From NCBI GenBank assembly GCA_019925105.1, contig JAHGAU010000004.1, positions 682,001 through 746,000 of the forward strand: a stretch of DNA of 64,000 nt. The letters run 5' to 3'. Positions 48,171 through 59,337 of the stretch are shown one piece after another. The DNA is from Niebla homalea. Taxonomy: Eukaryota > Ascomycota > Lecanoromycetes > Lecanorales > Ramalinaceae. The position numbers were made by a program, and so were the translations under genes. How positions within the stretch are numbered: position 1 is the stretch's first letter; each line of letters begins with the position of its first letter. The notes beneath the pieces are model-generated. The model made no database searches and had not been told where the DNA came from. It was given only the letters and a program-made list of their open reading frames with translations.

Positions 48171-49200
48171 GCAATGTTGCTCGAGATAGCTTTTTAATTA
48201 AGTATATGACGGCGCCTTTTTACTCTTGGTTAAGCTTTCTCCTGTTACCAGTTAAGTAGTAGGTGTACTGGCCATCTATAATAACATTAGCAATGTTCGG
48301 ACCCTATCAGAATTTCAGTGTAGCCCAAGGAGACGTACTTCTGATGCGAGAATTTGCAAATGCTCGCTCAAGTTTTGGTTGGTAAGGGAGAAAGAGTGCG
48401 CGTCCCTCCTCTTTGGAGAGGATTGATCGATGAATGAAAGACTACGGCTGCGCTTACGGACGTATTGCAGTCCCCCGGGTCCGAGGCAGTCCGCTGCGGG
48501 ACGGCGGGCAAGGTGAAATGTGTGAGGGAGCCGGGAAAACGGAGAGGATCAGGTGGATCAGGATCAGGATCAGGATCAAGATCAGGATCAGGGACAGCGC
48601 TGGCGCTGGCGGTCAGGCGTCGTGCTCCGATGGGCAGCAACGATGCGGTGCCATCGAACACTTGGTGCGACGCAGGAGACACGTCCAACTGGGTATCTAC
48701 TGCCAGCTCTCCCGTAGAAGATGTCATATGTTCGTTCCAGAGGGTGAAAAGGGCAAGAGCGTGATGATTTTTTCCGATGAGATATTGCATCACTGAATCA
48801 ATCAAACAATCAAACAATCCACAAAAACGACGTGTTGAAGTTTCAAGTTTGCCTGGAAAAACTTGGCTAAGCCCCTTCAGGCTAGCATCAAGCTGATGGG
48901 AATTTGCTGTATTGTCGAATTCCAGGCCCTTAGAGAAAGATGACTGGACAATGGAGACTCGGTTCTGGTGGGTAGAGAATGATTGATTATCTAGCTAAGG
49001 AAAAAAGACCGTTAATACCCCCCGAAGCAGAATCGCTCCTTCCACTGCTCCACTCTTAGCCCCCCATAAATCCAGTAGATTTTGCTCCCTGCAGATACGT
49101 TATGCATCGTCCATCTTCCATCCTACCATTAAGCAACGTACATTGAATAGTCTGCATTTCTGGCGACCACGGTGCGAGCAATGGTGCCTTGGATGTGATC
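48171..49200. other. GC-normal region without a supported gene
   Basis: Holds the presumed promoter of the 48170 gene and overlapping frames on both strands around 48368-48817. Their Asp-Pro or Gly-Ser repeats come from a simple-sequence tract. I could not support a coding assignment. Confidence 0.45.
48546..48597 (+). repeat. (GGATCA)n microsatellite
   Basis: About eight copies of a 6-bp unit (AGGATCAGGATCAGGATCAA). Frames crossing it read as Asp-Pro or Gly-Ser repeats on either strand. Confidence 0.9.
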
Positions 49201-49371
49201 ATGATTATCGTTAGCATCCTTTCATTATTCCTTGCTCTTGTCGCAAGCTTCATCACATTCGCTGCCATCAGGTGAGGAGTAAGGGTTCCGGGTTAACGTC
49301 AAATGAAATGGAAATGCTCACTTTTCTTGCTTTTCAGTAGATGTAAGCCGCTTTTGGACTGCAGGGGGTGA
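49201..49371 (+). CDS. Candidate 34-aa secreted peptide gene with one intron (weak)
   Basis: Exon 1 49201-49271 encodes MIIVSILSLFLALVASFITF, a strong hydrophobic signal-like segment. The intron 49272-49337 is GTGAGG...TTTTCAG (66 nt). Exon 2 49338-49371 adds a short tail with two cysteines (SRCKPLLDCRG) and a stop. The splice sites are good, but the peptide is very short and hydrophobic N-termini arise by chance. An alternative is that this is noise next to the minus-strand frame at 49381-49575. Confidence 0.22.
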
Positions 49372-49380
49372 GAACCCTTC

Positions 49381-49575
49381 TTATTGGCGTGCGGTAATAG
49401 AGGCTTTCTTCTTATCCTTTGAAGCCCAATGCTTGTGCTGTACAGCTTCAAGCACGTCTATGTCATTTTGCTGGGCTTGAAACGTCTGATCTAACAGCTC
49501 GTGTGAACGAACACTTCCACCTCTCAATTGGTACGTTGATAAGCCTAGATCCGAGGGCGTTATCGATTTGGCCAT
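49381..49575 (-). CDS. Short hypothetical frame, 64 aa (weak)
   Basis: ATG at 49575, stop at 49381. The composition is protein-like and polar (STYQLRGGSVRSHELLDQTF), with a Lys-rich end. There is no recognised domain. It lies directly beside the left repeat of the tyrosine-recombinase element and could be an exon or remnant of a neighbouring gene. Confidence 0.3.
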   Translation of the reverse strand: MAKSITPSDLGLSTYQLRGGSVRSHELLDQTFQAQQNDIDVLEAVQHKHWASKDKKKASITARQ

Positions 49576-49586
49576 TTATCAAGGGT

Positions 49587-49903
49587 CTACTAGCTATTTG
49601 CCGGACATTGAATGCGGGAGCTCAGAGATTTGTATGAGCCAGCTCACTCAAATCCCTGAGTTCTTCATCTCATCATTGAGGACCTGCTTGGACAACGGCT
49701 CTTGTCAAAATTGCCACCCGCCCACTCCTTTTGTGTACATGGCCCCAGGATCCCGTGGCCGGGCCACGGCGGGGGGTGCCTCGACGGCGAGGTCCCTGTA
49801 GCTCAGGTCCTGAGACAGGCCAATCAAAAACACTACATGTCCACGTATACGCGTAGCAGGGATCGAGCAAATTAGTCGAGTGCTTTTCTAGGGTGTAGTT
49901 TAG
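49587..49903 (+). repeat. Solitary A-B repeat unit of the DIRS/Ngaro-like element
   Basis: 317 bp, directly abutting the A1 repeat at 49904. It contains a shortened A part (TTGCCGGACAT..., about 37 bp missing) and a B part (CCCCGTGGCC-type...GAGCAAATTAG). It is almost free of RIP changes, unlike the A1-to-A2 interior. It has the shape expected of a recombination remnant or a pre-existing insertion site. Confidence 0.75.
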
Positions 49904-50093
49904 CTACTAGCTAATTTGCCGGACATACGGAATTGCCACTAATCGGCTAAGCGGCTCTTTAGGGGCCGTGCGGGGGAGTTCAGAGATTTATATAAGTTAA
50001 CTTATTTAAATCTTTAAGTTCTTTATCTTATTATTAAGGATTTATTTGGATAATAGCTTTTATTAAAATTACTTTATATATATCCTTTTTATT
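49904..50093 (+). repeat. A1 terminal repeat
   Basis: Starts CTACTAGCTAATTTGCCGG. It matches A2 at 54278-54470 and the A part of 49587-49903. Its first 80 bases are unmutated, and RIP begins near 49985. Confidence 0.8.
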
Positions 50094-51870
50094 AAAAACT
50101 TATTGTTTTTTTATTACCTTTATATTTAATAAATTATTTTACGTATTTATTATTATATTTATTTACCTTAACCTTATTATTACCGCTTACTCTACTTAAT
50201 CGGCCTTATATAATAAAATTATCCCGGGGCTTTTATCGTTAAAAAGACCGGTTAAAGCGTCCTCCGTAATTAAAAAAATAACGGATTATATTTTATACGG
50301 TTAAGTTAAAAAGCTTATTAATAATAGATCTACGTCCGGGTTTACGTTATAATTTCGTTTTTATTATATTTATATTATAAGTTTACGGTTATTAACTGAG
50401 TTTATTATTTTTAATCTTAATAATAATAATAATATTAACGTATAAAAAATTAAGGTTTATTATATATAAGGGTCCGTTACTTAATAACCCAATCAGCCTA
50501 AGGCCTTACCCTTATAAGTACCGTAAGTAAAAAGGTAATTATATATATTACCCGGATATATCCTATTTATTTATATACTTTATTAATAGTTTTAACCGTT
50601 TTTTCCTTAATATAAATAGCCTTAAATTAAAATACAGGATATAACGTCGGAATCGGAGGCTTTATAAGGTTTATACCGTAATAAATATAAAATATCCTTT
50701 AAGGGTATCTTATTAAATATATTTCTTTATAAATATTATAATATTTATATTAAATTTCCTTTAATTAAAAAATTTTAATTTACCGTTATATAAAAAGAAA
50801 ATTTAAATTATTTAATCCTTAAGAGGATCGTAATAGAATATTATTCCTTTAAAGTTAAGCCTTAAAGTAAAAAGAATGTATTTAAGAAGAAATACCGGTT
50901 ATTATTTATTAATATTAAGATTTACTTTATAATTCTTTATTACTTTAACCCGGAGAAACGACTTAAAATATATAAAGCCTTTATAACGTACCGGGCCTAT
51001 CTTTTTAAGCTATTAATTTTATATATTTTTAACTTTATTATTCGGTATTATTATATTTTTATTAATTATATTATAACTTATAATTAAAATAAATTAAAGA
51101 ATTAAACGGTTTATAATATAAATAAAACTTATAGCGTTTTAAGACCCCGCCTTAATATAATAGCTTTTTTAACTTTATAATTAACCGTCATAGCGATATC
51201 GGGATATAAAGATAAAAAGGATTAAGTTTATTATAACTAAAATAAGGATAAATATATAACGTCCGATTTTAAGTATTAACGTAATTACGTATATTATAAT
51301 TATAAGGGTTTTTATAAGGCTTAAGACTATACTTAATAAAATAATTTTAATACGTTATTACTTAAATAGCCCCGTAATAAATAATTGGCCGACTCCGTAG
51401 TTATTTTTTTATCCTTAATAAGTATTAATAAAAACTTACCTTATTATATAATAAATATAAATAATAATTAAGTAAATAAAGAAGTCTTATTTAAAGCCGA
51501 AAAGTAAAATTATTAATTATATTATTACCCGGATTGTACTTACCGTTCATTAATAGGGTAATTAAGCCGTTTTAAGGTAAAATTAGGTTATTACGGCCTT
51601 AATAGGTCCGTAATTTACCCTCTTTACCCGTTAATTATAAAGGACCTTATTATCTTAAGTAATAATATTTATAAATAATTAATTAAAAACCGTCTTATTA
51701 CCTATATGTCCGTCCCTAACGGACCGTATATATATTCCCTATTAACTTTAACTCTTAAATACGATAATAAATAACGTTATATTTATAACCTTTTATACCC
51801 CCGTAAGGAGTCTATTAACAATAAAATTAACGTCCTTTATAGGGCCTTTAAGTATACGTTTATTAACGAA
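50094..51870 (+). pseudogene. N-terminal/Gag-like region of the DIRS-like element
   Basis: RIP-degraded sequence upstream of the RT. Protein-like fragments are seen but no zinc knuckle or named motif could be identified. By position it should include the first ORF of the element. Confidence 0.45.
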
Positions 51871-52880
51871 ATAATTAACGTAGTAATTACGTAAAACCCG
51901 GACTTTATATTCGTTAAAAAGGACTTATCTAATACCTTCCGTTATATCCCGGTAATTATAAGTAATCGGTAACTATTTAAGTTTACTTAAGATAATATTT
52001 ATTATATTAAATATTTCCTCCCTTTCAGATTAAAAACCGTACCGTTCCTTTTTAATCTTATAATAAAAAATTTAGATTAAATACTTATCGTTAAGCTTAA
52101 TTTTAATATTATATTTTATTATTTAAATAATTTCCTTAATATATTTTTAATAAAGATTAACCTTAAGATTTTTAATTAAGCTTTTAATTACTTATATAAT
52201 AAATTTAAGTTACTTATAAACCTTAAGAAAAACCTTATAAATATTATATTTAACTTTTTAAATATTAAGATAAATACCATAATAATAAAGGTACATTTAC
52301 CGTAAAATAAGTTATAATAAATAATTTAAAGTATTAAAGACGTTTTTAAAAGCCGTTTAATTAAATATATTATACTTAAGTCTTTAATAAATTTATTAAG
52401 CTTTATAATTAAAATAATATTATTAAGATAACCCTTTTTTTATAAGCTATATAATAAATTTATAAAGGCCGATTATCGTTGGATTTATATAAATAACGAA
52501 ATCCGTAAGGACCTTTTTTAATAAAAAAGGCTATTAAGTAATTATAACGGTTTATATTTAAAACGGCTCTTAATAACCTGATTACGGTATTATTTTTATA
52601 CCAACGCATCGTCTATTTACGGTATAAGTGGCTATTTATTTAAAGATATTAAGGACGTACCTATTCCGGAATTTACCTTTACCTATAGGTTATTTCCTTA
52701 ATTAAGAAGGGCTTATATAAATGTCCTTAAGATAACGGCCGTATTTAAAACTTTACGGCGATAATAAACTATATTAATAAAGAATTTAATAATAATTTAT
52801 TTAAATAATACGGAGGTCGTTTACGGTATTAAGAATTTAACCGTATAAGGTTAAATTATAAATACTATCCGTTAATTAAT
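51871..52880 (+). pseudogene. DIRS-type reverse transcriptase and RNase H, RIP-degraded
   Basis: RT motifs on the + strand: FVKKDLSNTFRYIPV at about 51910-51955 (family VKxDLSDAFRHIPV), FLPFRLKTVPFLFN at about 52016-52057 (LPFGLRTAPFLFD), and YYLNNFL at about 52117 (catalytic HYLDDF with both Asp turned to Asn). RNase H: FYTNASSIYGISGY at about 52590 (TDAS...G.GGY) and TFTYRL. The wording of these motifs is specific to DIRS-group RTs rather than gypsy or LINE RTs. Confidence 0.88.
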
Positions 52881-52999
52881 TTTTATTTTATTCCCGGACG
52901 ATATTAAGTATATTACGGAGTAAATCTTTATTAAGGATAATTAAATAATTAATTAAATTTTGAAATTTAAGTGGAAAAAAATCATTAATAATTTACCTT

Positions 53000-54060
53000 A
53001 ACTTATATATTTATATATATTATAATTATACCGGATTACGGATATATTAAAAACGGATAAAACGTAAATTAAATTAATTTATAAGCGGTATAATATTTAC
53101 GTTTTAGCCTTATATTAAGTATAAAGTTGTTATATAATATAAAAAGTAACTTTTACTTTAAGTAATATATTATATATAGGGTTTATCCGGTTATTTTTAC
53201 TTTACTTTTTATACTTATTAAATAATATATATATTTTATTAATATTAGAAAGTTACCTTATAAGATTATTAAAAGCTATTTTACCGTTATTAAATCGGCC
53301 TATATTAACCGGGGCGTTAAAAACCTTAAGGTTTTTTAATATTTAATACTTTAACGTTTTATATATAACGTAAAGAGATTATAAGGTAAATATATATAAA
53401 AAGAATGGCTTTTTATTATTAATAATATCCTTATTAAGCTTATATATAGTTTTAATATTATTACTGAGTTTAACTTTATTATATAAACCGTTTTTTATTT
53501 TATTTATATAGGCTTTTTACGGGTAAAGGAATTTACTTATAATAAAACTGACCTTAAACCGGACTTTAAAAAATATTATATAATTTAATTATATATAAAG
53601 TTTAAGGACGGTTATATAAAGTTTTATATTTTAATATTAAAAACGGATATTTTCCGGGAAAAAGTTACCCTTAAAATTATAATAATTTTTAATAAAGTTT
53701 ATTTTATACGGTCTTTAAAAGACTTATATTTTTACGTAACGGCTTTATTATAAGCCCCGTTTTTCTTTTTTATTTTAAGGCTATTTATACGGAACCTCGT
53801 TATTAATATATTATATAAGCGGTTTATATAATATAATATTTATAATAATTACTTTAATTATTCTTTCCGTCGGGGTATAATTACGGATATATAAAGAACT
53901 AGATTAAATATAAAGTTTATTAAAAAACTTAATAAATAAAAGTCGGACGTATATTAACTATATATTAACTTAATTAATAATACCGTTTTTACGGTATTAT
54001 AACGTTATTAATTTATTTAAAGTTAAATAAACCAGTTAATATTTATTTAAATCATTTTTT
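53000..54060 (+). pseudogene. Tyrosine recombinase of the DIRS-like element, RIP-degraded
   Basis: Near 53866-53965 the reading FRRGIITDI...LNK*KSDVY*LYI matches the C-terminal H-x-x-R...Y block of retrotransposon tyrosine recombinases (SFRRGAAT...LGRWKSDAYxLYI), including the nucleophile-containing YxLYI end. The Gly-Arg-Trp before KSD is changed to Asn-Lys-stop, as RIP predicts. Upstream catalytic residues were not individually placed. Confidence 0.8.
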
Positions 54061-54091
54061 TAAGATTTATATTTTAACTTTAAGGATTCTT

Positions 54092-54277
54092 AACCTTAGC
54101 TTTACCCCGTAACCGGGCTATAATAAAGGATATTTCAATAATAAAATACCTTAAAATCTTAATGGTAAAATCTTTATAATTTAAGTCTTAAGATAAGCCA
54201 ATTAAAAACACTATAAATACCAAAAATATTATATATTTATATATATATGTAATAAGGATTAAGTAAATTAAAAAGTA
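54092..54277 (+). repeat. B1 repeat
   Basis: RIP-converted copy of B2 (CTTTACCCCGTAACCGGGCT against CTTCACCCCGTGGCCGGGCC). It runs straight into A2. Confidence 0.8.
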
Positions 54278-54470
54278 CAATTTAACTATTAATTAATTTA
54301 CCGGATATATAGAATTATTATTTATCGGTTAAATAACTTTTTAAAGGCTATATAAAAGAGTTTAAAGATTTATATAAGTTAGTTTATTTAAATCTTTAAG
54401 TTCTTTATCTTATTATTAAGGACTTATTTAAATAATGGCTTTTATTAAAATTATTTATTTACTTATTTTT
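54278..54470 (+). repeat. A2 repeat
   Basis: RIP-converted copy of A1, starting at the TTACCGGATATATAG block. The last part matches ATTAAAATTA...CTTTTT of A1. Confidence 0.8.
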
Positions 54471-54889
54471 TTTATATATATAGCTCTATATAGATAGCCT
54501 TAGGTTCTTAGCTCGTACGGGGGGGTTCTTAGCCCTAGCTTCACCCCGTGGCCGGGCCATAGCGGGGGGTATTTTAACGACGAGGTGCCCTAAGACTTCG
54601 ACGGCGAGGTCCCTATAACTTAGGTCCTGAGACAGGCCAATTAGCGCGAGCAAAATCGGTGTCGTTTCCTTGGCATTTGCGACTCCACCCCGACCCCGCA
54701 AAATTTATATGCAAATTAATGAATCCTCAACTTTTATAAGTTATTCCATTGTTTACTTAGTTAATCTGGTTTACATACAGCTCGAGTTCCCTTTAATAAG
54801 CCTTATAGTTACCGTTAAATATATATTTATTTATACTATAGCGGAAGTACTCCTTTATAAACCGATTATATTTATTTATTTTTAACGTA

Positions 54890-55730
54890 TACCTTAGGAA
54901 AAGCTTAAATTAACCTTAAAACTATTCCCGGAGCCCACGGTAATAACGTCTTATTTAGGCTTTAAGTACGTTAAAGGTAAGCTTAATAAGGTTAAAGTCC
55001 GGTGAATAAGGGGGTAAATAGCGGATTTTAAGGCCCGCCGCTTAAATCATTTTTTCTATTACCGGATTATAATATATATTAACGTTATTTAGGTAAATAA
55101 CGTTATTAAAACCTAAGAATCGATTATAATAAGGTAATAATTTATTTTTAAGTTACTTTAAGAATACCTTAAAATTATAATAGCTTTTACGTACGTTAAT
55201 ATAAGGTAAATAATTATTCATAATATATACTAGGAATATAAATTAGTTATTATTACGGTTTATATCGTCTTAAAATCGAGTTAAATCGTTAATTAAACCG
55301 TATATTATAAATCGTTAATAACTTATTATCTTAAAAGACGATTTATCTATAAAGATAAGTTATTCCGCAGTATAATTTAGTATTTCGGTTTACCACCCGT
55401 CTCTTAAAGCCTGACTTTAAGGGTTTAATCTTTATTTATATTTATAATTAATGCCCGCTTCTTTAAGGATCCGGCTTATAATAAACTGTAATACCTTTAT
55501 ACCTTATTCTTTATTAAGGAATTCAGCCAGCTTATCCTGGTACTTCTAAGGGTATCGCCGGGAGTACTTTATTAAGCTTTTTTAACCGCTATATAAGTCT
55601 TTTTTAGACGGTTAACCCTTAAGAGATAAGGTGGATTAATATATTTATATACTTATAAATTCTACTCTTATCTTTAAGCCGTACGAGTCGAGTAACCAAC
55701 GCGTTATATAACGGTTTCAGGTTTCCAATA
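54890..55730 (-). pseudogene. Tc1/mariner transposase (DD34E type), RIP-degraded
   Basis: Minus-strand reading gives LNNVNIYYNP and then KIRYLPPYSPDFNLIKLTFN near 54990-55080. This is the second catalytic Asp (now Asn) and the Glu of NPIEL (now Lys), 34 residues apart. Several stops. The plus-strand frame at 54670-54885 is not a gene. Confidence 0.85.
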
Positions 55731-55804
55731 ATTCCGAAGGAGCTTACTACCCGTGGATCGAGCTTCTAAATCGAGGGGAAGGGCTATAATAATAAGGAAC
55801 TTAA

Positions 55805-55940
55805 GGGAGGAGCGGAGGTGGAGGAGTTAAAGGGGTGGAGCTAAAGGGGTAAAGTTAAAGGGGTAGAACTGAAGGGGTGGAGCTGAAGGGGTGGAGCTAA
55901 AGGGGTGGAGCTAAAGGGGTGGAGCTAAAGGGAAAATGGC
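55805..55940 (+). repeat. 14-bp minisatellite (AAAGGGGTGGAGCT units)
   Basis: About eight imperfect copies inside the mariner element near its right inverted repeat. G-rich strand. Confidence 0.9.
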
Positions 55941-56200
55941 TCTGGAACCCGTATATTAGCTACAATACCGTATTTGCCACCGGTATAACATACAATAGCT
56001 TCAATAGTAACGATTTATTGATGATTGGATTGGAAATGTTAAGGATTCATCGATTTGCATACAAATTTTGCGGGGTCGGGGTGGAGTCGCAAATGCCAAG
56101 GAAACGACATCGATTTTGCTCGCGCTAAAATCAAAAACACTATAAACACCAAAAACACCACATATCCACATATACACGTAGCAGGGATCGAGCAAATTAG

Positions 56201-57097
56201 GTACCATAGTAATAGGTAGCCACGCGTTTCTTCTATTTCTTGATAGTATGCTCCTTCCACGTAATTGATCCAAGTGGCTTAAAGCTTATCTCTCTCTGTC
56301 AGACGTGAGGACGTACGAGTCTGATGGGCATGTCTTGATTGAGTGTTATCTATATGTAGATGAAATATTTATGCAAGAAGACAAAAGATGCCTGCAGGCA
56401 TTACCCAGCTTATCTGGGGTGTATGGCAACGTGGTGAGATCATGAAAGTGTTTCAGCACCGTGCCCGCAACACCGCCACCATACCTACACCTAGGCTGAC
56501 GCTCTCTGTTGCAATAATATAGATTCTTTGACGACGGAACTGATGGGAATTTGCAGTATTCAAGACCTGGTTCTCACCTCGAGTTCTTTCCTTCCATTTG
56601 GGCCCTTGTTCTCTCCCATAATAGAGATTGGAAACATTGTATATGGATTCGGGAAATTCAGAGTCAATTGTGGATTGAAGGGGAAAGATACTGGCATCGT
56701 GAAGATTGTAGCCCGGTTTTAATTACAGGTCTAACTGGGAACGCTAGGTGAAAATAGCCACCTTAAAGAGACAACGGCTTGAAGTTGAGTATGTAATGGA
56801 CCCATCATAGTCTGCTAAGCTTTTGCGGAGCGCACTGGGTAAAATGAAAAGGAGGGGTATAAGGGCGGGTTTGCGAAGACTGAGCGTAGCTACGGATCCA
56901 CACGGTTTGAGACGACGGTGGGGAACATGACAGCAGGGACTTGTAGAAATTGGGTAATCGCTCTCATATCGAGCCCATTGCGGTGTTTCGTGAGAGGGTT
57001 AGGTGGGCTTGCTGCGGTTCCTTTGATCGCCACAGCCGGTACAGACCTTCCGCGGGCCATAAGTGTCATGAAACTGGGCTCCAACTCACATGAGCTG
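56201..57097. other. GC-normal region, no supported gene
   Basis: Two overlapping plus-strand frames of about 65 codons at 56528-56751 are protein-like in part (NRDWKHCIWIREIQSQLWIE), but neither has a recognised domain. 56890-57097 is probably the 3' UTR of the gene at 57098-58550, although a minus-strand frame continues through it. Confidence 0.4.
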
Positions 57098-58550
57098 CTA
57101 CTCAAGAAGGACCTTAGCTTTACAAAGAGGATCCCGCGGCCCCATTGCACCACTGGGACCCCAAGTGGTCTCCACAACCACTGGCGTGACCGCCAACTTG
57201 AGCCTCTGGGAACCCCGCACCCCACAAACCGGCCCCTCTAAGTTGATCATCTCCGCTGGATTGAAGCAAGAGCCGACGCCAACTGGAGGAAAATCCACCC
57301 GAAAGAGACTCACTCTCTGGTGCATCAAAAGGCCAATGCTGACTGCCTGCCTGAACAAGCCAAAAAAAGCCTTCCAAGCGGCAGGCGAGGTGGCTTCAGA
57401 CGAGGTAGCTCCGGAGCTAAAAATTGGGAGAAGTAGACTCCAGAGCTCCGAACATTTGCTTGCGGTGGTTTCATCCAGAAAGTCACCCCAATTGGGATCT
57501 TCAGTGAACATCCGAATAACCTGGACACGCGCTTCTATGAGTTCTCGGCGATCATTGCTAGGCATACCGCCTTTCATCTTTCGGCGGTCCCCTATAAGTT
57601 GCTCTCGGCGTTCAGGTTTAAAATATTGGAAAAGGTGAGGCTGAAGTGATGTATTGATCATATAGCGGAGGATAAGGGAGGTAAGTGCATAGCGGGATGT
57701 CTCAGTGTCGTAGAGGAGATGGCTGGCGATTGGCAGTTTCAATTTGTGTTTACCGCTCTGAAATGCCGCTTCCAATGGGGTTTCAGCGTAAGTAATTACC
57801 CATTTTTCAGTCTGTTCGAAGAGACTTTGGCAGCTGTAGGAAAGTAAGCTACGGTCTTGCTGTGTTTGCGCGGAGGTATTGCTGGGCTGAGCAATAGCGG
57901 AGGAAAGTGGTGTTGGCGCGGAGGTCTTAGCAATATCGGAGCATAATGGTGTTGCCGCGGAGATGTTGCTGCGCTGAGCAATATCGGAGGAAAGTGGTAT
58001 CTGCGCGGAGGTCTTACTGGGCTGAGCAATGTCGGAAGATAGTGGTGGAAGCATGGTTGTAAGGCGATTGTTCGGTGGCTGTGAGGTAGGTTTCACTCGG
58101 TGTTGGAGTGCTGCAGATTCAGCAGTTGAAGAGCTTTTTTCCAATAGGACCGCGATTTTTTTTTGAGCTTGACGGAGTATCTCTTGACTCATCCTGTGGG
58201 CTGACTCTTCTTCAAGCCATTGCCGTTCGAACTGTTCAGACCTAGACTTCTGTGCTAATCCAAAACGTCGAGACTCATCGAGTTGGGACCGCAACCTCAT
58301 ATTGTCCTTTCGATAAAGATCTAGTGTTTCCACAAGTTCCTCAATCTTCTCCTTTTCAGATCTAGAAATATTATGAGAAGGGTATGTGATACTCTGTCCG
58401 GCTTTCGCGGATCCTAGAGCAGTGCTCGGCTATATTTAAATCAGTCGGGCGCATTTCACTTCGTCTTCAAGATTGGACACTTACGTGAGGGGATTTTGTG
58501 CTTTGGTGCAGGAAGACACCGCTGCGAAATGAGTTCTCTTGACTCGACAT
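57098..58550 (-). CDS. Hypothetical coiled-coil protein, two exons, 465 aa
   Basis: Model: exon 1 58485-58550 (ATG, MSSQENSFRSGVFLHQ), intron 58430-58484 (GTAAGT...CTGAT branch...ATATAG, 55 nt), exon 2 57098-58429, phase 0 throughout. The in-frame TAG at the intron end and the good splice consensus support the join. Residues about 45-115 are charged and Gln/Glu/Arg-rich (KEKIEELVETLDLYRKDNMR), a probable coiled coil. Residues about 151-211 are four imperfect copies of a PLSSDIAQPSNTSAQ unit, mirrored in a DNA repeat at 57868-58040. The C-terminal about 240 residues include DPNWGDFLDE, FNPAEMINLEGP and RLKLAVTPVVVETTWGPSG, which read as a conserved globular domain that I cannot name. No signal peptide or membrane segment. 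Intact and not RIP-mutated. Possible DNA- or complex-associated role; function unknown. Confidence 0.75.
57868..58040 (-). repeat. Imperfect coding tandem repeat (about 45 bp unit)
   Basis: Blocks around GCTGAGCAAT(A/G)(G/T)CGGAGGAAAGTGG recur four times and encode the PLSSDIAQ units of the coiled-coil protein. Confidence 0.8.
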
Positions 58551-59010
58551 CACGAAAAAGGGTGACGGAAGCTACGAGGTCTTCCGCGGCTATTAGAATG
58601 GGAAGGACGTTGCTATCCACGCTTTAAGAAGTAGCAGAAAATTTGAAGCCTAGAGACAATTGAATTCAGGCAGAACGGTGAGAAGAGTGCGCAAACAGTC
58701 TACCAGGAGTGCGTGAATTTGGAAGGCTTCGTTCTGGTGGATTATGCAAGAGGGGCTTTTTGTGTTGTTTCATAACACGTGTATCTACAGGCATTCATTG
58801 TCTTGCGTCCATGCGTGATATAATTATGGGCCGGTTTCCACATGCCACTGCATCCATCAATACAGATTCACTTCATTTATTTCATAATTGAATCGTTCTG
58901 ATTCATCCTTCAAGTTGCAGCATACTTGAAGGATAACACACATAGACTCGAGAAGGAATCAAGTAAGAGGATAAACATCTCTCCTTTTCTTGTCGATCAA
59001 TCAATCACTC
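58551..59010. other. Presumed promoter of the coiled-coil gene; no other feature
   Basis: GC-normal sequence. The 60-codon frame at 58709 lacks support. Confidence 0.45.
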
Positions 59011-59215
59011 TTTCAAGGTGAGCCCTCAAGGAGTAATCTCGCTACTACAAAAGACTGGGATGCGTGGCTGGCCATTGTTAAGGGCAAGGCCACTGGGTAC
59101 CTCATTTGGGACCTAGTCAATCAAGCCTATAACATAAAGCCACAAGTATTAACCGCTCATTCGTCGATCGTTGAAATGGAATACCTCCGCCTCAAAGTAG
59201 GACCAAGCCCACGAC
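59011..59215 (+). pseudogene. Fragment of a Ty1/copia-type Gag, not RIP-mutated
   Basis: An open stretch reads ATTKDWDAWLAIVKGKATGY then IWDLVNQAYNIKPQVL. This matches the N-terminal part of fungal copia Gag (WxxWxxxVKxKA...IWxxVNP). It breaks off near 59215 without the rest of Gag-Pol. No LTR was found beside it. Confidence 0.6.
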
Positions 59216-59337
59216 AGAGTATTAAAACTTGCGTGGACGATGGGTCTCAAATACTCTTCAAAGGCAAAAATGCAGGGTTCGAAGAAGCCATTCCCAATCC
59301 ACACGTCTACCGCCTACTCGCTATCCCATGCTCGACC

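Larger units (their letters stand above)
54644..56125 (-). mobile_element. Tc1/mariner-type DNA transposon, 1,482 bp, in TA
   Basis: Inverted ends GCGCGAGCAAAATCGGTGTC (left) and its complement (right, GACATCGATTTTGCTCGCGC), inside TA...TA. The inverted repeats run about 75 bp and are nearly unmutated, while the interior is RIP-degraded. It is inserted into the B2 repeat of the DIRS-like element. A related copy starts at 62324. Near its right end it carries a 14-bp tandem repeat. Confidence 0.92.
49904..56200 (+). mobile_element. DIRS/Ngaro-like tyrosine-recombinase retrotransposon with split direct repeats
   Basis: Layout: A1 (about 49904-50093), coding interior, B1 (about 54092-54277), A2 (about 54278-54470), B2 (about 54530-54643, resumed at 56126-56200 after a mariner insertion). 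A1/A2 and B1/B2 are direct copies differing by transitions, the A1-ORF-B1-A2-B2 pattern known for Ngaro-type elements. The interior carries RT, RNase H and tyrosine recombinase remnants and no integrase. RIP has destroyed all frames. Confidence 0.85.

Noticed and set aside
48368..48817. 149-codon minus-strand frame and overlapping plus-strand frames with Asp-Pro or Gly-Ser repeats
   Set aside because: All cross the (GGATCA)n microsatellite and open on both strands; nothing else supports coding.
54670..54885. 71-codon plus-strand frame
   Set aside because: Antisense to the mariner transposase remnant and its inverted repeat.
56890..57225. 111-codon minus-strand frame overlapping the 3' end of the coiled-coil gene
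   Set aside because: It overlaps the conserved C-terminus in another frame; no splice signal convincingly joins them.
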